Below are positions 44,343-52,870 of a DNA stretch of 64,000 nucleotides, piece by piece (positions within the stretch are counted from its first letter, which is position 1; every line of letters begins with the position of its first letter). Source of the DNA: RH-AL1 sp965214415. GTDB taxonomy: Bacteria > Pseudomonadota > Alphaproteobacteria > Rhizobiales > Beijerinckiaceae. A program made the translations under genes and the position numbers. Below the pieces are notes generated by a model. It did not search any database and was not told where the DNA came from. It worked only from the letters and a program-made list of their open reading frames with translations. The stretch spans positions 2,914,001 to 2,978,000 of the forward strand of contig CBDCBQ010000003.1 of assembly GCA_965214415.1 (NCBI GenBank). The letters are read 5' to 3'.

Positions 44343-45178
44343 ATGTGGCCATACCTCTCAGACAACCCGCTCTTCTTGAAGGCGGCAGGATCCAGCATCG
44401 CGTTCCAGCGAAAACGGAAGTGGCACAGCTTCACCGGCAACAAGCGCCAAGCGCAATCCGGGTCGGCCCGGCTGTTCGCCCAATTGGAAGGTGGGCTCTA
44501 CCTCGAGCCGAGCAAAACGACCGTCGCCCATTCCTGGGGCAATGGCTTGGCGATGTCCGCGCGCGAATCTCGCCGAAACGCACGAGCGGTACGCCGAGCT
44601 GGTTCGGTAACAGATCGTACCAAGATTGGGCGCCGTGGCCCTCACCGATCTAACGCCCGCACAGATCGATACCGCCTACACTGATGCCTTCGAAAGCGCC
44701 GAGCAGACTGCCGCCGGGGTCCGCTACAAGTCACCCAGGCCTGGCGGCTCACGCACCGTGGCCCTGTCGGCGGCAGTGGTGGAAAAGTTGGCCTCCGGCA
44801 GGCGGAAGAGCTGCTACGCCGTGGCGTGAGGACATCCGACACGACGTTCGTGTGCACGAAGGAGGACGGCGAGCCGGTCCCGCCTCGGAGCCTCAGTTAG
44901 GCATGGCGACAGATGATGGCCTCGTCCGGACGATTCGGTTCCACGATCTCCGCCACGCTCACGCGGCCCACCTCCTTTCGAGCGGCGTTCACCCGAAGAT
45001 CGCGAGCGAGCGGCTGGGACATAGCAAGGTTGGGATCACGTTGGACCTCTGTTCGCACGTCCTGCCGGGCATGCAGGCCGATGCGGCGGCACGCGTTGAC
45101 GAGGCGATGCAGAGGGCGATAGACAGGCGCTCTGCGGGACCGACGAAAGGTGAAGCAGGGCAGGCGTTGGGTAGCAAA
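44343..45178 (+). pseudogene. Tyrosine recombinase (phage-type integrase), broken
   Basis: Pieces in several frames line up with a site-specific integrase: an N-terminal DNA-binding part KRKWHSFTGNKRQAQ..ARLFAQLEGGLYLEPSKTTV, then GAVALTDLTPAQIDTAYTDA, then RTVALSAAVVEKLASG, and the catalytic C-terminus RTIRFHDLRHAHAAHLLSSGVHPKIASERLGHSKVGITLDLCSH. Frames change at least twice and much of the middle is missing. In the last piece the catalytic tyrosine (family T-x-x-x-Y-S-H) is cysteine (TGT). The frame runs with no stop into the tRNA-Ser gene 65 bases on. It is a relic of an element that used this tRNA. Confidence 0.8.
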
Positions 45179-45243
45179 GCGGTAGCAGACCACAGATCGT
45201 CGGGACGACTGACCGGCAGTTTGGCTAACGATCCCAGCGGCTT

Positions 45244-45333
45244 GGAGAGGTGGCAGAGTGGTCGAATGCACCGCACTCGAAATGCGGCAAGCCTGCAAGG
45301 GCTTCGGGAGTTCGAATCTCCCCCTCTCCGCCA
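45244..45333 (+). tRNA. tRNA-Ser (CGA)
   Basis: A 90-base class II tRNA including the encoded CCA. GGAGAGG (45244) pairs with CCTCTCC; the D-arm has GCAGAGTGGTCGAATGC; the anticodon loop CTCGAAA reads CGA; the long variable arm and the T-arm GGGAGTTCGAATCTCCC complete it. The integrase remnant lies 65 bases upstream and another serine tRNA 126 bases downstream. Confidence 0.95.
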
Positions 45334-45459
45334 GACCTCATTCAATGTCCGCTTGCGCTCGGACTCGGCGCTCTATAAGTCGCCACCTTCGGCCGGGCGC
45401 GGCTTCGGCCGAAGAGGAAGCGACGCGCGCCCGGCAGTCCGCGGATGCGATCCTCGATT

Positions 45460-45549
45460 GGAGGGGTGGCCGAGTGGTTGAAGGCGCACGCCTGGAAAGT
45501 GTGTATGCGGGAAACCGTATCGCGGGTTCGAATCCCGCTCCCTCCGCCA
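45460..45549 (+). tRNA. tRNA-Ser (GGA)
   Basis: A second class II tRNA with encoded CCA. The acceptor GGAGGGG pairs with TCCCTCC (one G-U at the seventh pair); the anticodon loop CTGGAAA reads GGA; the long variable arm and GCGGGTTCGAATCCCGC T-arm are clear. It may be co-transcribed with the CGA isoacceptor. Confidence 0.95.
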
Positions 45550-46169
45550 ACGCTTTACCTGCGAGTGTTGTCTCTTCTTTGCATAGATGCTGAAAACATC
45601 AAGCAAACATAGGCTTGTAGGCGAGTACCTGACTACCGTGATCGGCGCCGCTTGTCAGGTTGCATGCTCTCGTGGCGCCTCGTTCTCTGATGTTCTGTCG
45701 GGGTGGGTTTTCTCCAGAACCTTGGTCACCAAGATCCTGCAAAGCAATTAGTCACTTGCTGTGCTAGCCTGCTCTGCAATCATTTGCTGGCAGGCAAACA
45801 GTCTCCGCGCCTGCTTCTGGCCCCTAGCGGGTGTTGACTGTAGAGCGCGCTGACTCTCAGCTGACTCCGCCGACGCGAGACGGTCCAGGGTTGGAGCGCT
45901 GCTTTGGGGCGGGCCAACTCAATCAGCTAGCGAAGCCTTGACTCTTCGATCGACTCGACGCGGCGGCAGCCCGCGATCGTTTAGTCGCTGTCAGGGTCAA
46001 TATTATGCTGAATTTCGATTATTCGCTCTCAATCACAAGTCGACAACTGTTAGGAATTTTCTGAGCTTCAGACGTAATTCGTTTGAGATACTTATTTCCG
46101 CCTTGCTGCTGGCCGATCCGCCGCAGGATCTTCAATACTTCTCCCGTATGACACGCTATTAACACAAGG
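45550..46169. other. Gene-poor, AT-richer gap after the tRNAs
   Basis: No frame in these 620 bases shows conserved motifs or local codon bias, and the base composition is lower in GC than the flanks, which fits decayed or imported DNA downstream of a tRNA insertion site. No full direct copy of either tRNA 3' end was seen within the gap. Confidence 0.5.
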
Positions 46170-46510
46170 TCAGAGGGCGGCCAGGAGGACGACATGAATG
46201 CGTCCACCAGCTCGTAACGGGCCGCCTTGCATCGGTTCCCAGTCGAAGAACGGGATGAACTTGAAGAGGTCGGAGACGTCGTCGTACCTCGCGAGCTCGA
46301 GGTATTCGAGGGGAATGTCGCAACGATCATCGGGGAGATAGGCCGATCGCGTGACCTTAGCAGGACGGGCATGAGGTGTCCCGCGGCCAACAGGAGAGCC
46401 TTTGGGGCGACCTTCTCCGCGTCGAGCATGAGTGCGGCACAAGCCTCAACCGCGGCCGCGTCCAAATCGAGGCTCGGGCGTTGAACCAGCGTTCGGGCAA
46501 TATCGTCCAT
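46170..46510 (-). pseudogene. Frameshifted gene of unknown function
   Basis: Read leftward from ATG 46510, one frame gives MDDIARTLVQRPSLDLDAAAVEACAALMLDAEKVAPKALLLAAGHLMPVLL with good codon bias; past about 46360 the good bias moves to another frame, TRSAYLPDDRCDIPLEYLELARYDDVSDLFKFIPFFDWEPM to the stop at 46170. Joined, they make a protein of about 112 residues that I do not recognise. The break is most simply a one-base frameshift. Confidence 0.4.
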
Positions 46511-46564
46511 GGACCAGGCCGCCTGCATACGGGACGGTTGCGTCGCGTTTCTGAGGGCGACCCG

Positions 46565-46945
46565 GCGAACGGCCATGCCGAGCGCATCGCGGCTGGCGAT
46601 GATCGAACCGCGTGCCGATCGCCCCGTCGCGGTGACGCTCGGTGCCGACAAGGGATATGACGCCGCCGACTTCGTGAACGAGCTGCGCTCGATGAACGTG
46701 CGCCCGCATGTCCCCTCCGCTGCCCACCCCACCAAGCTTCGCTCGGCGTGGCCCCTGGCCAGCTCCGCCCAGAACACCACCCGACGGTTGGGCCGCTCCG
46801 CCATCGACGGCCGCACGACCCGCCATGCCGGCGACGTCGCGAGCCAGCGCATCCGCAAGCGGATCGAGGAGGCGTTCGGCTGGATGAAGAGCGTCGGCGG
46901 CATGCGACGGCCGATGCTGCGCGGCATCATGCAGGCAACGGCGCC
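46565..46945 (+). mobile_element. IS5-like transposase remnant
   Basis: The C-terminal DDE part of an IS5-family transposase: GHAERIAA in one frame, then after a shift MIEPRADRPVAVTLGADKGYDAADFVNELRSMNVRPHV, an 18-residue stretch not expected there (PSAAHPTKLRSAWPLASS), and AQNTTRRLGRSAIDGRTTRHAGDVASQRIRKRIEEAFGWMKSVGGM. The catalytic DKGYD and the final E (RIEEAFGW) are seen. The N-terminal third and both inverted repeats are absent. Its right end runs straight into the MFS remnant. Confidence 0.8.
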
Positions 46946-47719
46946 AATGCCGTGCTCGCGACCGTGCTCGGCTATGCACTTGGTCTCGGTTGGGTCTCTC
47001 TCAGCATCGTCGTCATGGCGCTCGCCTCGATCGTCATGGTCACCCGGCTGCGCCGTGACGACATCGACCACGCGCAGGCCCGCGGCGGCGAGGCCGACGG
47101 GCGCTCGACCCTGACGGCATTGCTGCAGTCGCCGGGTCTGCTGCTGCTGACGATCGCGGTGCTGCTGTTTCAGACGGCGAACGGCGCGTTGCTTCCATTT
47201 CTCGCGCAGGCTCGCACGGCCGCCGGCGGCGATCCCGGCATCACCACCGGCGTGATGGTCGTGACCGCGCGGATCGCCATGATCGGGGCGGCGATCCTCG
47301 TGCCGCGCCTCGCTCGTGGCCTCGGCTATGGCGGCGTGATAGCCCTGGCGCTGATCGTGACCTGCCTGCGCTGCCTTCTGGCGGCCTGCGGCACGTCCTG
47401 GGCCATCGTGGAGCCGGTCGAGATCATGGAAGGGATTGCGACCGGAATGGCCAGCGTGGCCATGCCGGCCCTGTCGGCGGAGATCATGGCCGGCAGTGGT
47501 CGCGCCACGGCGGCGCTCGGCGCGGTGCTCACCGCATTCGGCGCGGGGTGCGCGATCGGCCCGTTGATCGCGGGCGTCGCCGCGCAGCGCCTCGGCTTTC
47601 CACGCGCCTTCGTGTTGCTCGGCATCGTCGCGGGCATCGGGCTCGCGGTTTGGCTCCTTGGCTCGTGGTGGATCGGCCTTCGCATGTCCGGCGACAAGCC
47701 GGTCGGCGGCGAGACGTGA
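46930..47719 (+). pseudogene. MFS transporter lacking its N-terminal half
   Basis: The frame from about 46934 to the stop encodes the second half of a major facilitator: GNGANAVLATVLGYALGLGWVSLSIVVMALASI, then at least six membrane helices ending in GIGLAVWLLGSWWIG. A normal protein would have six more helices before this; they are replaced by transposase sequence, so IS-linked deletion removed the 5' half. The remaining helices are undamaged, which suggests a fairly recent event. It lies ten bases before an intact MFS gene. Confidence 0.75.
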
Positions 47720-47729
47720 GCCTGTCGTC

Positions 47730-48953
47730 TTGAAGGTCTCCCGCCTCGATTTGGCGAGGACCGTGGCGGAAGCGGCGCGCGGCTCGTTCCCCTGGCTGGC
47801 GATCAGCTACGCGGCGTTGTTCGCGGCCTTCGGCACCGAGGCGCCGTTCTTCCCTGCCTTCATGGCGGCCAAGGGGTTGCAGCCTGGCGAGATCGGCGTG
47901 CTGCTGTCCGCTGGCACCGTGGTGCGCCTTTCGGTCGGACCGTTCCTCGGCGCGGCCGCCGATCGCTCCGGACCGCGTCGCATGCTGGCGATCGCGGCTC
48001 CTTGCGCCGCGATGCTCGGCCTCGGCTATCTCGTCGGTGCGAGCTTCGCCGCGTTCCTGATCGTGGCGCTCGTGCACTCGGCCAGCCTCGCCGCGCTGAA
48101 CCCGCTTCTCGATACCCTCGCGCTGGACGCGATCCGGCGGGAAGCAAGCTTTCGCTATGGCTGGGTGCGAGGGATCGGCTCCGCCGCCTTCGTGCTCGCG
48201 ACCCTGGCCTCGGGCTTCGTGGTCGGCGCCTTCGGCCTCGCCAGCGTCATCGTCGTATCGTCGGTGTTTTTCGCCTTCGTCGCGGTGCCGCTGGCCGGGA
48301 TCGCCGAAGGGGTGGAACAGGCGATAGCGCCCGCCAGCCCGTGGGCCGGCTTCTCCGCCCTCTTCGCCATTCCGATCTTTCGCTGCATCCTGCTGGTCGC
48401 CGGCCTGGTGATCGGCAGCCAGGCGATGAGCGATACGTTCGCGGTGATCCACTGGCGGGCGGCGGGTGTGTCCTCGGCGATCACGGGCTTGCTGTGGGCC
48501 GAGGCCGTGGCGTCGGAGATGCTGGTCTTCCTCGTCATCGGCCCCTGGCTGCTCGCGCGCTTCGGTCCCGCGCGATGTACCGTCGGCTCGGCATTGTCCG
48601 GCGTCCTGCAATGGGGGGCGCTTGCCTCCACCACCGCTCCCGCGCTGCTCTGCCTGAGCCAACCCTTGCACGGCTTCACCTTCGCGTTGACCCACCTCGC
48701 CTGCATGCAGGTCATCGGCGAGGCGATCCCGCCCGAGCGGCTCGCGACGGCGCAGACGCTCTACGGCACGCTGAGCCTCGGGGTGGCGTCCGCTGTGTTG
48801 ACGTTCCTATCCGGCGAAGTCTGGGGCACGCTTGGCGCGCACGCCTTCTGGATCATGTCGGGGATGTGCCTTCTCGCGGTCCCGCTCGCCTCGAGATTAG
48901 CCACCCCATCACGCCCGGCGCGGACCGATGTCGCGAGCACAAACGCGCGGTAG
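47730..48953 (+). CDS. MFS transporter, phenylpropionate-permease (HcaT)-like
   Basis: A 407-residue, twelve-helix transporter of the MFS_1_like/PPP group. It starts ARGSFPWLAISYAALFAAFGTEAPFFPAFMAAKGLQPGEIGVLLSAGTVVRLSVGPFLGAAADR; GxLADR-like loop (GAAADRSGPRR) and LHGFTFALTHLACMQVI are in place. The start is taken as TTG 47730, ten bases after the broken MFS stop; its ribosome binding site is weak, so the start is uncertain. Substrate is unknown; HcaT carries 3-phenylpropionate. Confidence 0.82.
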   Translation: MKVSRLDLARTVAEAARGSFPWLAISYAALFAAFGTEAPFFPAFMAAKGLQPGEIGVLLSAGTVVRLSVGPFLGAAADRSGPRRMLAIAAPCAAMLGLGYLVGASFAAFLIVALVHSASLAALNPLLDTLALDAIRREASFRYGWVRGIGSAAFVLATLASGFVVGAFGLASVIVVSSVFFAFVAVPLAGIAEGVEQAIAPASPWAGFSALFAIPIFRCILLVAGLVIGSQAMSDTFAVIHWRAAGVSSAITGLLWAEAVASEMLVFLVIGPWLLARFGPARCTVGSALSGVLQWGALASTTAPALLCLSQPLHGFTFALTHLACMQVIGEAIPPERLATAQTLYGTLSLGVASAVLTFLSGEVWGTLGAHAFWIMSGMCLLAVPLASRLATPSRPARTDVASTNAR

Positions 48954-49605
48954 GGTTCGGACCACGGTTTGAAGACAAATGATACAGGCACCTGCCTTTG
49001 AATGCAGGCTGGCCATCCGTCCCGCGGGCGGTGTTTCAAAACGCTGCTATCCAAGCTGACGTCGAGGGCCGGGATCGCGCGCGTGTCCCACGATGATCTC
49101 GCCTAGGAGCGCGCGGTGTAACCTAGCGCATGCGTCGGTCGGGCGAGAAGAACAAGATGAAGCGCTGGCTCGGGTGAACGAAGGCGCATGAGAAATCGAT
49201 AGGCGGTGATTGAGTGGACCACCGACTATCGTAACTGTTTTACCGCAAACCTATTCAGCCGATCTGCTGCGTCTCCGCGCCGCTGTCCGGACGAGCCGGG
49301 CCCAGCACCGGTTCCTCGCCCAGCGGCTTGTTCTGGAACACGGTATACTGGATATTGAAGGCGCTTGTCGAAATAAAACATCTGTAACTCCGTAACGGTC
49401 ACCCTGGCGGTATGGAGCGCAAAGAAGAACGGCCGCGTTTAGTTCAGTCGTCGAGCGTTTGTTGCCTTCCAGGTCGCGCGCATGCAAAGGGATGGCTCGT
49501 CTTCGCGGCTGTTGGCGGCACGCTGGCGGACGCCTCCCGTCGCCCTGCAGGAAAGGCCGGTCCGCACGTCGCCTGTTTCAACCAGCTGCTTGGGCATGAT
49601 TCGTC
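48954..49605. other. Gene-poor gap before the glycosyltransferase cluster
   Basis: About 650 bases with no convincing frame on either strand. Composition is more AT-rich around 49190-49400, including TATTGAAGG and AATAAAACAT, and small frames there show no family resemblance. It may be decayed DNA, as the region to the left is. Confidence 0.5.
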
Positions 49606-50682
49606 CTAGAGTCTCTGCGGTCCGCCCATCCGCCCGCGTCGAGCGCTGACAATCTGACTCTCGAGCTGGGCGGCGCGGCGCTCGGCCGTATGGGCGTCGA
49701 GAACTCGCGCCCGTCCGCTCGTTCCGATGTCCGCCAGGTCGGAGCACGCGAGGGCGTGCTCAATCGCCGATGCATCAGTCGCCAAGAGAATATCGCGCCC
49801 TGGCTCGAACAATGATTCAATGCCCTCCCAGATGTCGGAGACAATCGGCGTACCGCATGCCGCTGCCTCGAAAAGTCGTACGGATGGCGACCAGCCGGCC
49901 TTGATCATGTCCGCGCGCGTGACGTTGAGGGTCAATCGCGAAGCCGAATAGAAGGCGGCGTGTCCCGAGGGTGGGAGGTGCTCGATGCGTTCGACGTTTG
50001 CCGGCCAGGCGATGTCCGCCGGATAGCCTGGTCCGGCGACCACGAAGCGGCACTCCGGCAGGGTGCGCGCAGGCTCCACGAGCAGCCGTAACAGCGTCGG
50101 CTGACGGTCGGGGCTGTAGGTGCCGAGATAGGAGAGATCCCAACGTTTCGGCGCGCCCGTCGGCGCGTAGAGCGCGGGATCGACCGAGCAGTACAGCGCC
50201 CGCGCGGCAGGCGAGCCGTAGCGCCGCTCGATAAGCTCGAGCGTCGGCCCACCGGTGAAGGACAGGTAGATGTCGTAGCCCGGGATCAGCGCGGGCGAGA
50301 GATACTCGAGATCGCCGGCGGCGAGCTTGGCAAGGGTGATCGGCGTATCGATGTCGTAGAACGCGGCGAGGCCTTTCGCGTGCTCCTGGACGAAGAGGCC
50401 GACCGCGACGCCCTCGGGTACGTAAGACCCGACGACGGTCAGGTCCGCCTCGGCGATGGCGTCGCGCCACGTCTCCAGCTCCGCCACATCGCGGTAGAAG
50501 GCGAGCCTGCAAAAGCTCGGGTCGGCGAGGTCGCGGTGCGACGCATACCAAGGCACGTCGCGCTCGAGAAACAGGATGTCGTGTCCACGCGCGGCCAAGG
50601 CCTTGAGCAGCGCGCGAAAGGTCGTGGCGTGACCGTTGCCCCATGACGAGGACAGCGAGAGACCCAGGACGACGATTTTCAC
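49606..50682 (-). CDS. CgeB-like glycosyltransferase A
   Basis: A 358-residue protein of the CgeB / Glyco_trans_1_2 family, GT-B fold. N-terminus MKIVVLGLSLSSSWGNGHATTFRALLKALAARGHDILFLERD and the C-terminal donor-side motif RLFEAAACGTPIVSDIWEGIESLFEPGRDILLA are typical. It probably moves a sugar from a nucleotide donor, substrate unknown. It begins at GTG 50682, whose GTGA overlaps the stop of gene B by four bases, so it is the last gene of the leftward operon. Gene C and gene B share its pattern and length. Confidence 0.85.
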   Translation of the reverse strand: MKIVVLGLSLSSSWGNGHATTFRALLKALAARGHDILFLERDVPWYASHRDLADPSFCRLAFYRDVAELETWRDAIAEADLTVVGSYVPEGVAVGLFVQEHAKGLAAFYDIDTPITLAKLAAGDLEYLSPALIPGYDIYLSFTGGPTLELIERRYGSPAARALYCSVDPALYAPTGAPKRWDLSYLGTYSPDRQPTLLRLLVEPARTLPECRFVVAGPGYPADIAWPANVERIEHLPPSGHAAFYSASRLTLNVTRADMIKAGWSPSVRLFEAAACGTPIVSDIWEGIESLFEPGRDILLATDASAIEHALACSDLADIGTSGRARVLDAHTAERRAAQLESQIVSARRGRMGGPQRL

Positions 50683-51767
50683 GCCGCCTCGCGTTGCTTG
50701 GCCACGAGCGCCTTCAGGAGCGTGTCGACCTCGGCGCCGCGCAGCCCATATGTGTGGTCGGCCCGCACCCGAGCGAGCGCCGCCTGCCCGATCGCGCGCG
50801 CGCGTTCGGGCGTCAGCGCGGCGAGATGGTCGGCGACATCCTTGCCGTCCCTCGCGACGAGAACCTCCTCCCCGGGCACGAGGAACAGCTCGAGACCTTC
50901 CCAGTGATCGGTGATGAGACAGGCCGCGGCGCCTGCCGCCTCGAACACCCGCGTCGCCGGGGAGAAGCCGATCCGCGCCATCGAGTCGCGCGCCACGTTG
51001 AGCACTGCCTTGGGCGTGCAGTTGAAGGCATTGTGCTCGGTGGTGTAGACGTGCCCGCGATGGCGCACGTTCGCCGGCATGTGCTTTGTCTCCCAACCGT
51101 TACCGCCAATGAGGAACGTCCGCTCCGGCAGCATCGCCGCCGGACGGAGGAAGAACTCCTCGACGCGTCGTTCCCTGTCGGGCAGGCGATTGCCGAGAAA
51201 GGCTAGATCGCAGGCGAAGCGCGGATCGACGGCCACCGGAAAATGCGTGTCGACATCGAGCGCATTGTAGATTGGCACGCAATCGCGGGCGCCGAAGCCA
51301 CGATAGGCCGCGATCACAGGTGGACCGCCGCCGTAGGTGAGCACGGCATCGAGGCTCGGAAGCGCCGCGATGACGGGATGCGCCGGATCGGCGCGCATCT
51401 CCTCCAACGTTGCCGCGGCGTCGACGTCCCAGAAGATCCGCAGAGCATTGGGCGCCGCATGCGCGACGATGCCTTCGAGGAGCTCCTTGTCGAAGACACC
51501 GACGCCGCTCGCCTTGACGACCACGTCCGCATCCACCGCCCCGGCCAGCACGCCGCGCAGCGCGTTCTCGGTGGCGGGATAGACCACGACGCGAGCCCAG
51601 TCCGGCGGCTCCATGTCTGGGTGCTGCTGGCGATCGAACGCATCGGGTTCGTAGAAGGTCACGGCATGTCCGCGCCCCGCGAGATCGCGCAGGATGCCGC
51701 GGTAGTACGTCGCCGCGCCGTTCCAATAGGACGACAGCAGGCTCGAGCCGTAGAAGGCGATCCTCAT
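50679..51767 (-). CDS. CgeB-like glycosyltransferase B
   Basis: A 362-residue paralogue of its neighbours. N-terminus MRIAFYGSSLLSSYWNGAATYYRGILRDLAGRGHAVTFYEPD; donor-side motif RVFEAAGAAACLITDHWEGLELFLVPGEEVLVA; a middle NALDVDTHFPV. The ATG at 51767 overlaps the stop of gene C by four bases. Homologues in spore-formers and Alphaproteobacteria lie in glycan loci. Confidence 0.85.
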   Translation of the reverse strand: MRIAFYGSSLLSSYWNGAATYYRGILRDLAGRGHAVTFYEPDAFDRQQHPDMEPPDWARVVVYPATENALRGVLAGAVDADVVVKASGVGVFDKELLEGIVAHAAPNALRIFWDVDAAATLEEMRADPAHPVIAALPSLDAVLTYGGGPPVIAAYRGFGARDCVPIYNALDVDTHFPVAVDPRFACDLAFLGNRLPDRERRVEEFFLRPAAMLPERTFLIGGNGWETKHMPANVRHRGHVYTTEHNAFNCTPKAVLNVARDSMARIGFSPATRVFEAAGAAACLITDHWEGLELFLVPGEEVLVARDGKDVADHLAALTPERARAIGQAALARVRADHTYGLRGAEVDTLLKALVAKQREAA

Positions 51768-52870
51768 GCCGCGTCGTACTTCGCGCCACGCAGCCGGGCG
51801 ACGATCGCCAGCAGCTCGTCGACGCGGTGGGTGCAGGTGTGACGCGCCCGGATCGTCTCCAGCCCCGATGCGACGAGAGAGCGGCGGAGGTCCACGTCGT
51901 CGCGCAACGCGATGAGCTGGCGCGTCATCTCCTCGCCGTCGCGGGCGACGAGGAAGTCCTCGCCCGGCCGGAAAAGATGCTCCGCGTCGAGCCAGGGCGC
52001 GGAGACGAGCGGCAGGCCACAGGCAAGCGCCTCGAAGACGCGGATCGTCGGAATGCCGGGAAGGATCGTCGCGTAATAGCGCCGCGGCACGTGCACCGTC
52101 GCGAGGTGGCGCGCGAAGATGCGCGGCGCGCGGGCGTTTGGCGCCCAACCGAGATAGGTGGCGCCGTGGCGCGCCAGCATTCGTTTGGCCTCGTCCGGAT
52201 AGCGCACGCCATAGACATCGAGCGGCAGTCCGGCGGCAGCGGCGGGACGCAGCAGAAACGCCTCGATCTCCTCGGTGCGCTCGCCGTCCCCCCAATTGCC
52301 GATCCACACGAGCCCCTTGCGCTCGACGTCCTCGTCCGGTGGATGAAACAGGCGCGTGTCGGCGGCCTCGTGCCAGGTCCAGACGCGCTTGCCCCAGCCC
52401 CAACGCCGATAGACCTGGGCGAGGGCCTCGCCGAAGGCGAGGACACCATCGTAACCGGCGAGATCGAAGGCGCGGATCGCCTCAGGATCGCTCACGGCGC
52501 GATGATGCGTGTCGTGGAACAGAAGCGTGAAGGCGCCTCCACGCTTACGCGATGCGCCGACGGCGGCAACGAGCGCGGGCTCGTTCCATTCGTGCACGAT
52601 GACCAGATCGGCATCGTCGATGAGCATATCGAGATCGACGCCAGGCTCGAAGCTTTTGCCGCGCAGCTCGGGATAGGCCGAGCGGAAGTCGTCGAGGCCG
52701 ACATCGCCGTGGTCGGCGAGAAGGTGGGAAAGGCTCCAGTTGCCGCCGGGCTCCAGCGCCCGGACGTGATGGCCGCGGGCGATCAGCTCGCGCAGCACGC
52801 CGCGCAGGAAATGCGCGTTTCCATGGTTCCAGCAGGAAAGCAGCGAATGCGTGAAATAGACGATCCTCAT
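51764..52870 (-). CDS. CgeB-like glycosyltransferase C
   Basis: A 368-residue protein of the same type: MRIVYFTHSLLSCWNHGNAHFLRGVLRELIARGHHVRALEPG at the start, WHEAADTRLFHPP in the middle and RVFEALACGLPLVSAPWLDAEHLFRPGEDFLVA at the end. It overlaps gene D's stop by four bases. The three CgeB-like genes are similar in layout but differ clearly in sequence, which fits three distinct transfer steps rather than recent copies. Confidence 0.85.
   Translation of the reverse strand: MRIVYFTHSLLSCWNHGNAHFLRGVLRELIARGHHVRALEPGGNWSLSHLLADHGDVGLDDFRSAYPELRGKSFEPGVDLDMLIDDADLVIVHEWNEPALVAAVGASRKRGGAFTLLFHDTHHRAVSDPEAIRAFDLAGYDGVLAFGEALAQVYRRWGWGKRVWTWHEAADTRLFHPPDEDVERKGLVWIGNWGDGERTEEIEAFLLRPAAAAGLPLDVYGVRYPDEAKRMLARHGATYLGWAPNARAPRIFARHLATVHVPRRYYATILPGIPTIRVFEALACGLPLVSAPWLDAEHLFRPGEDFLVARDGEEMTRQLIALRDDVDLRRSLVASGLETIRARHTCTHRVDELLAIVARLRGAKYDAA

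Noticed and set aside
49210..49395. 61-codon forward ORF before the glycosyltransferase cluster
   Set aside because: No family resemblance, no ribosome binding site, in an AT-rich decayed gap.
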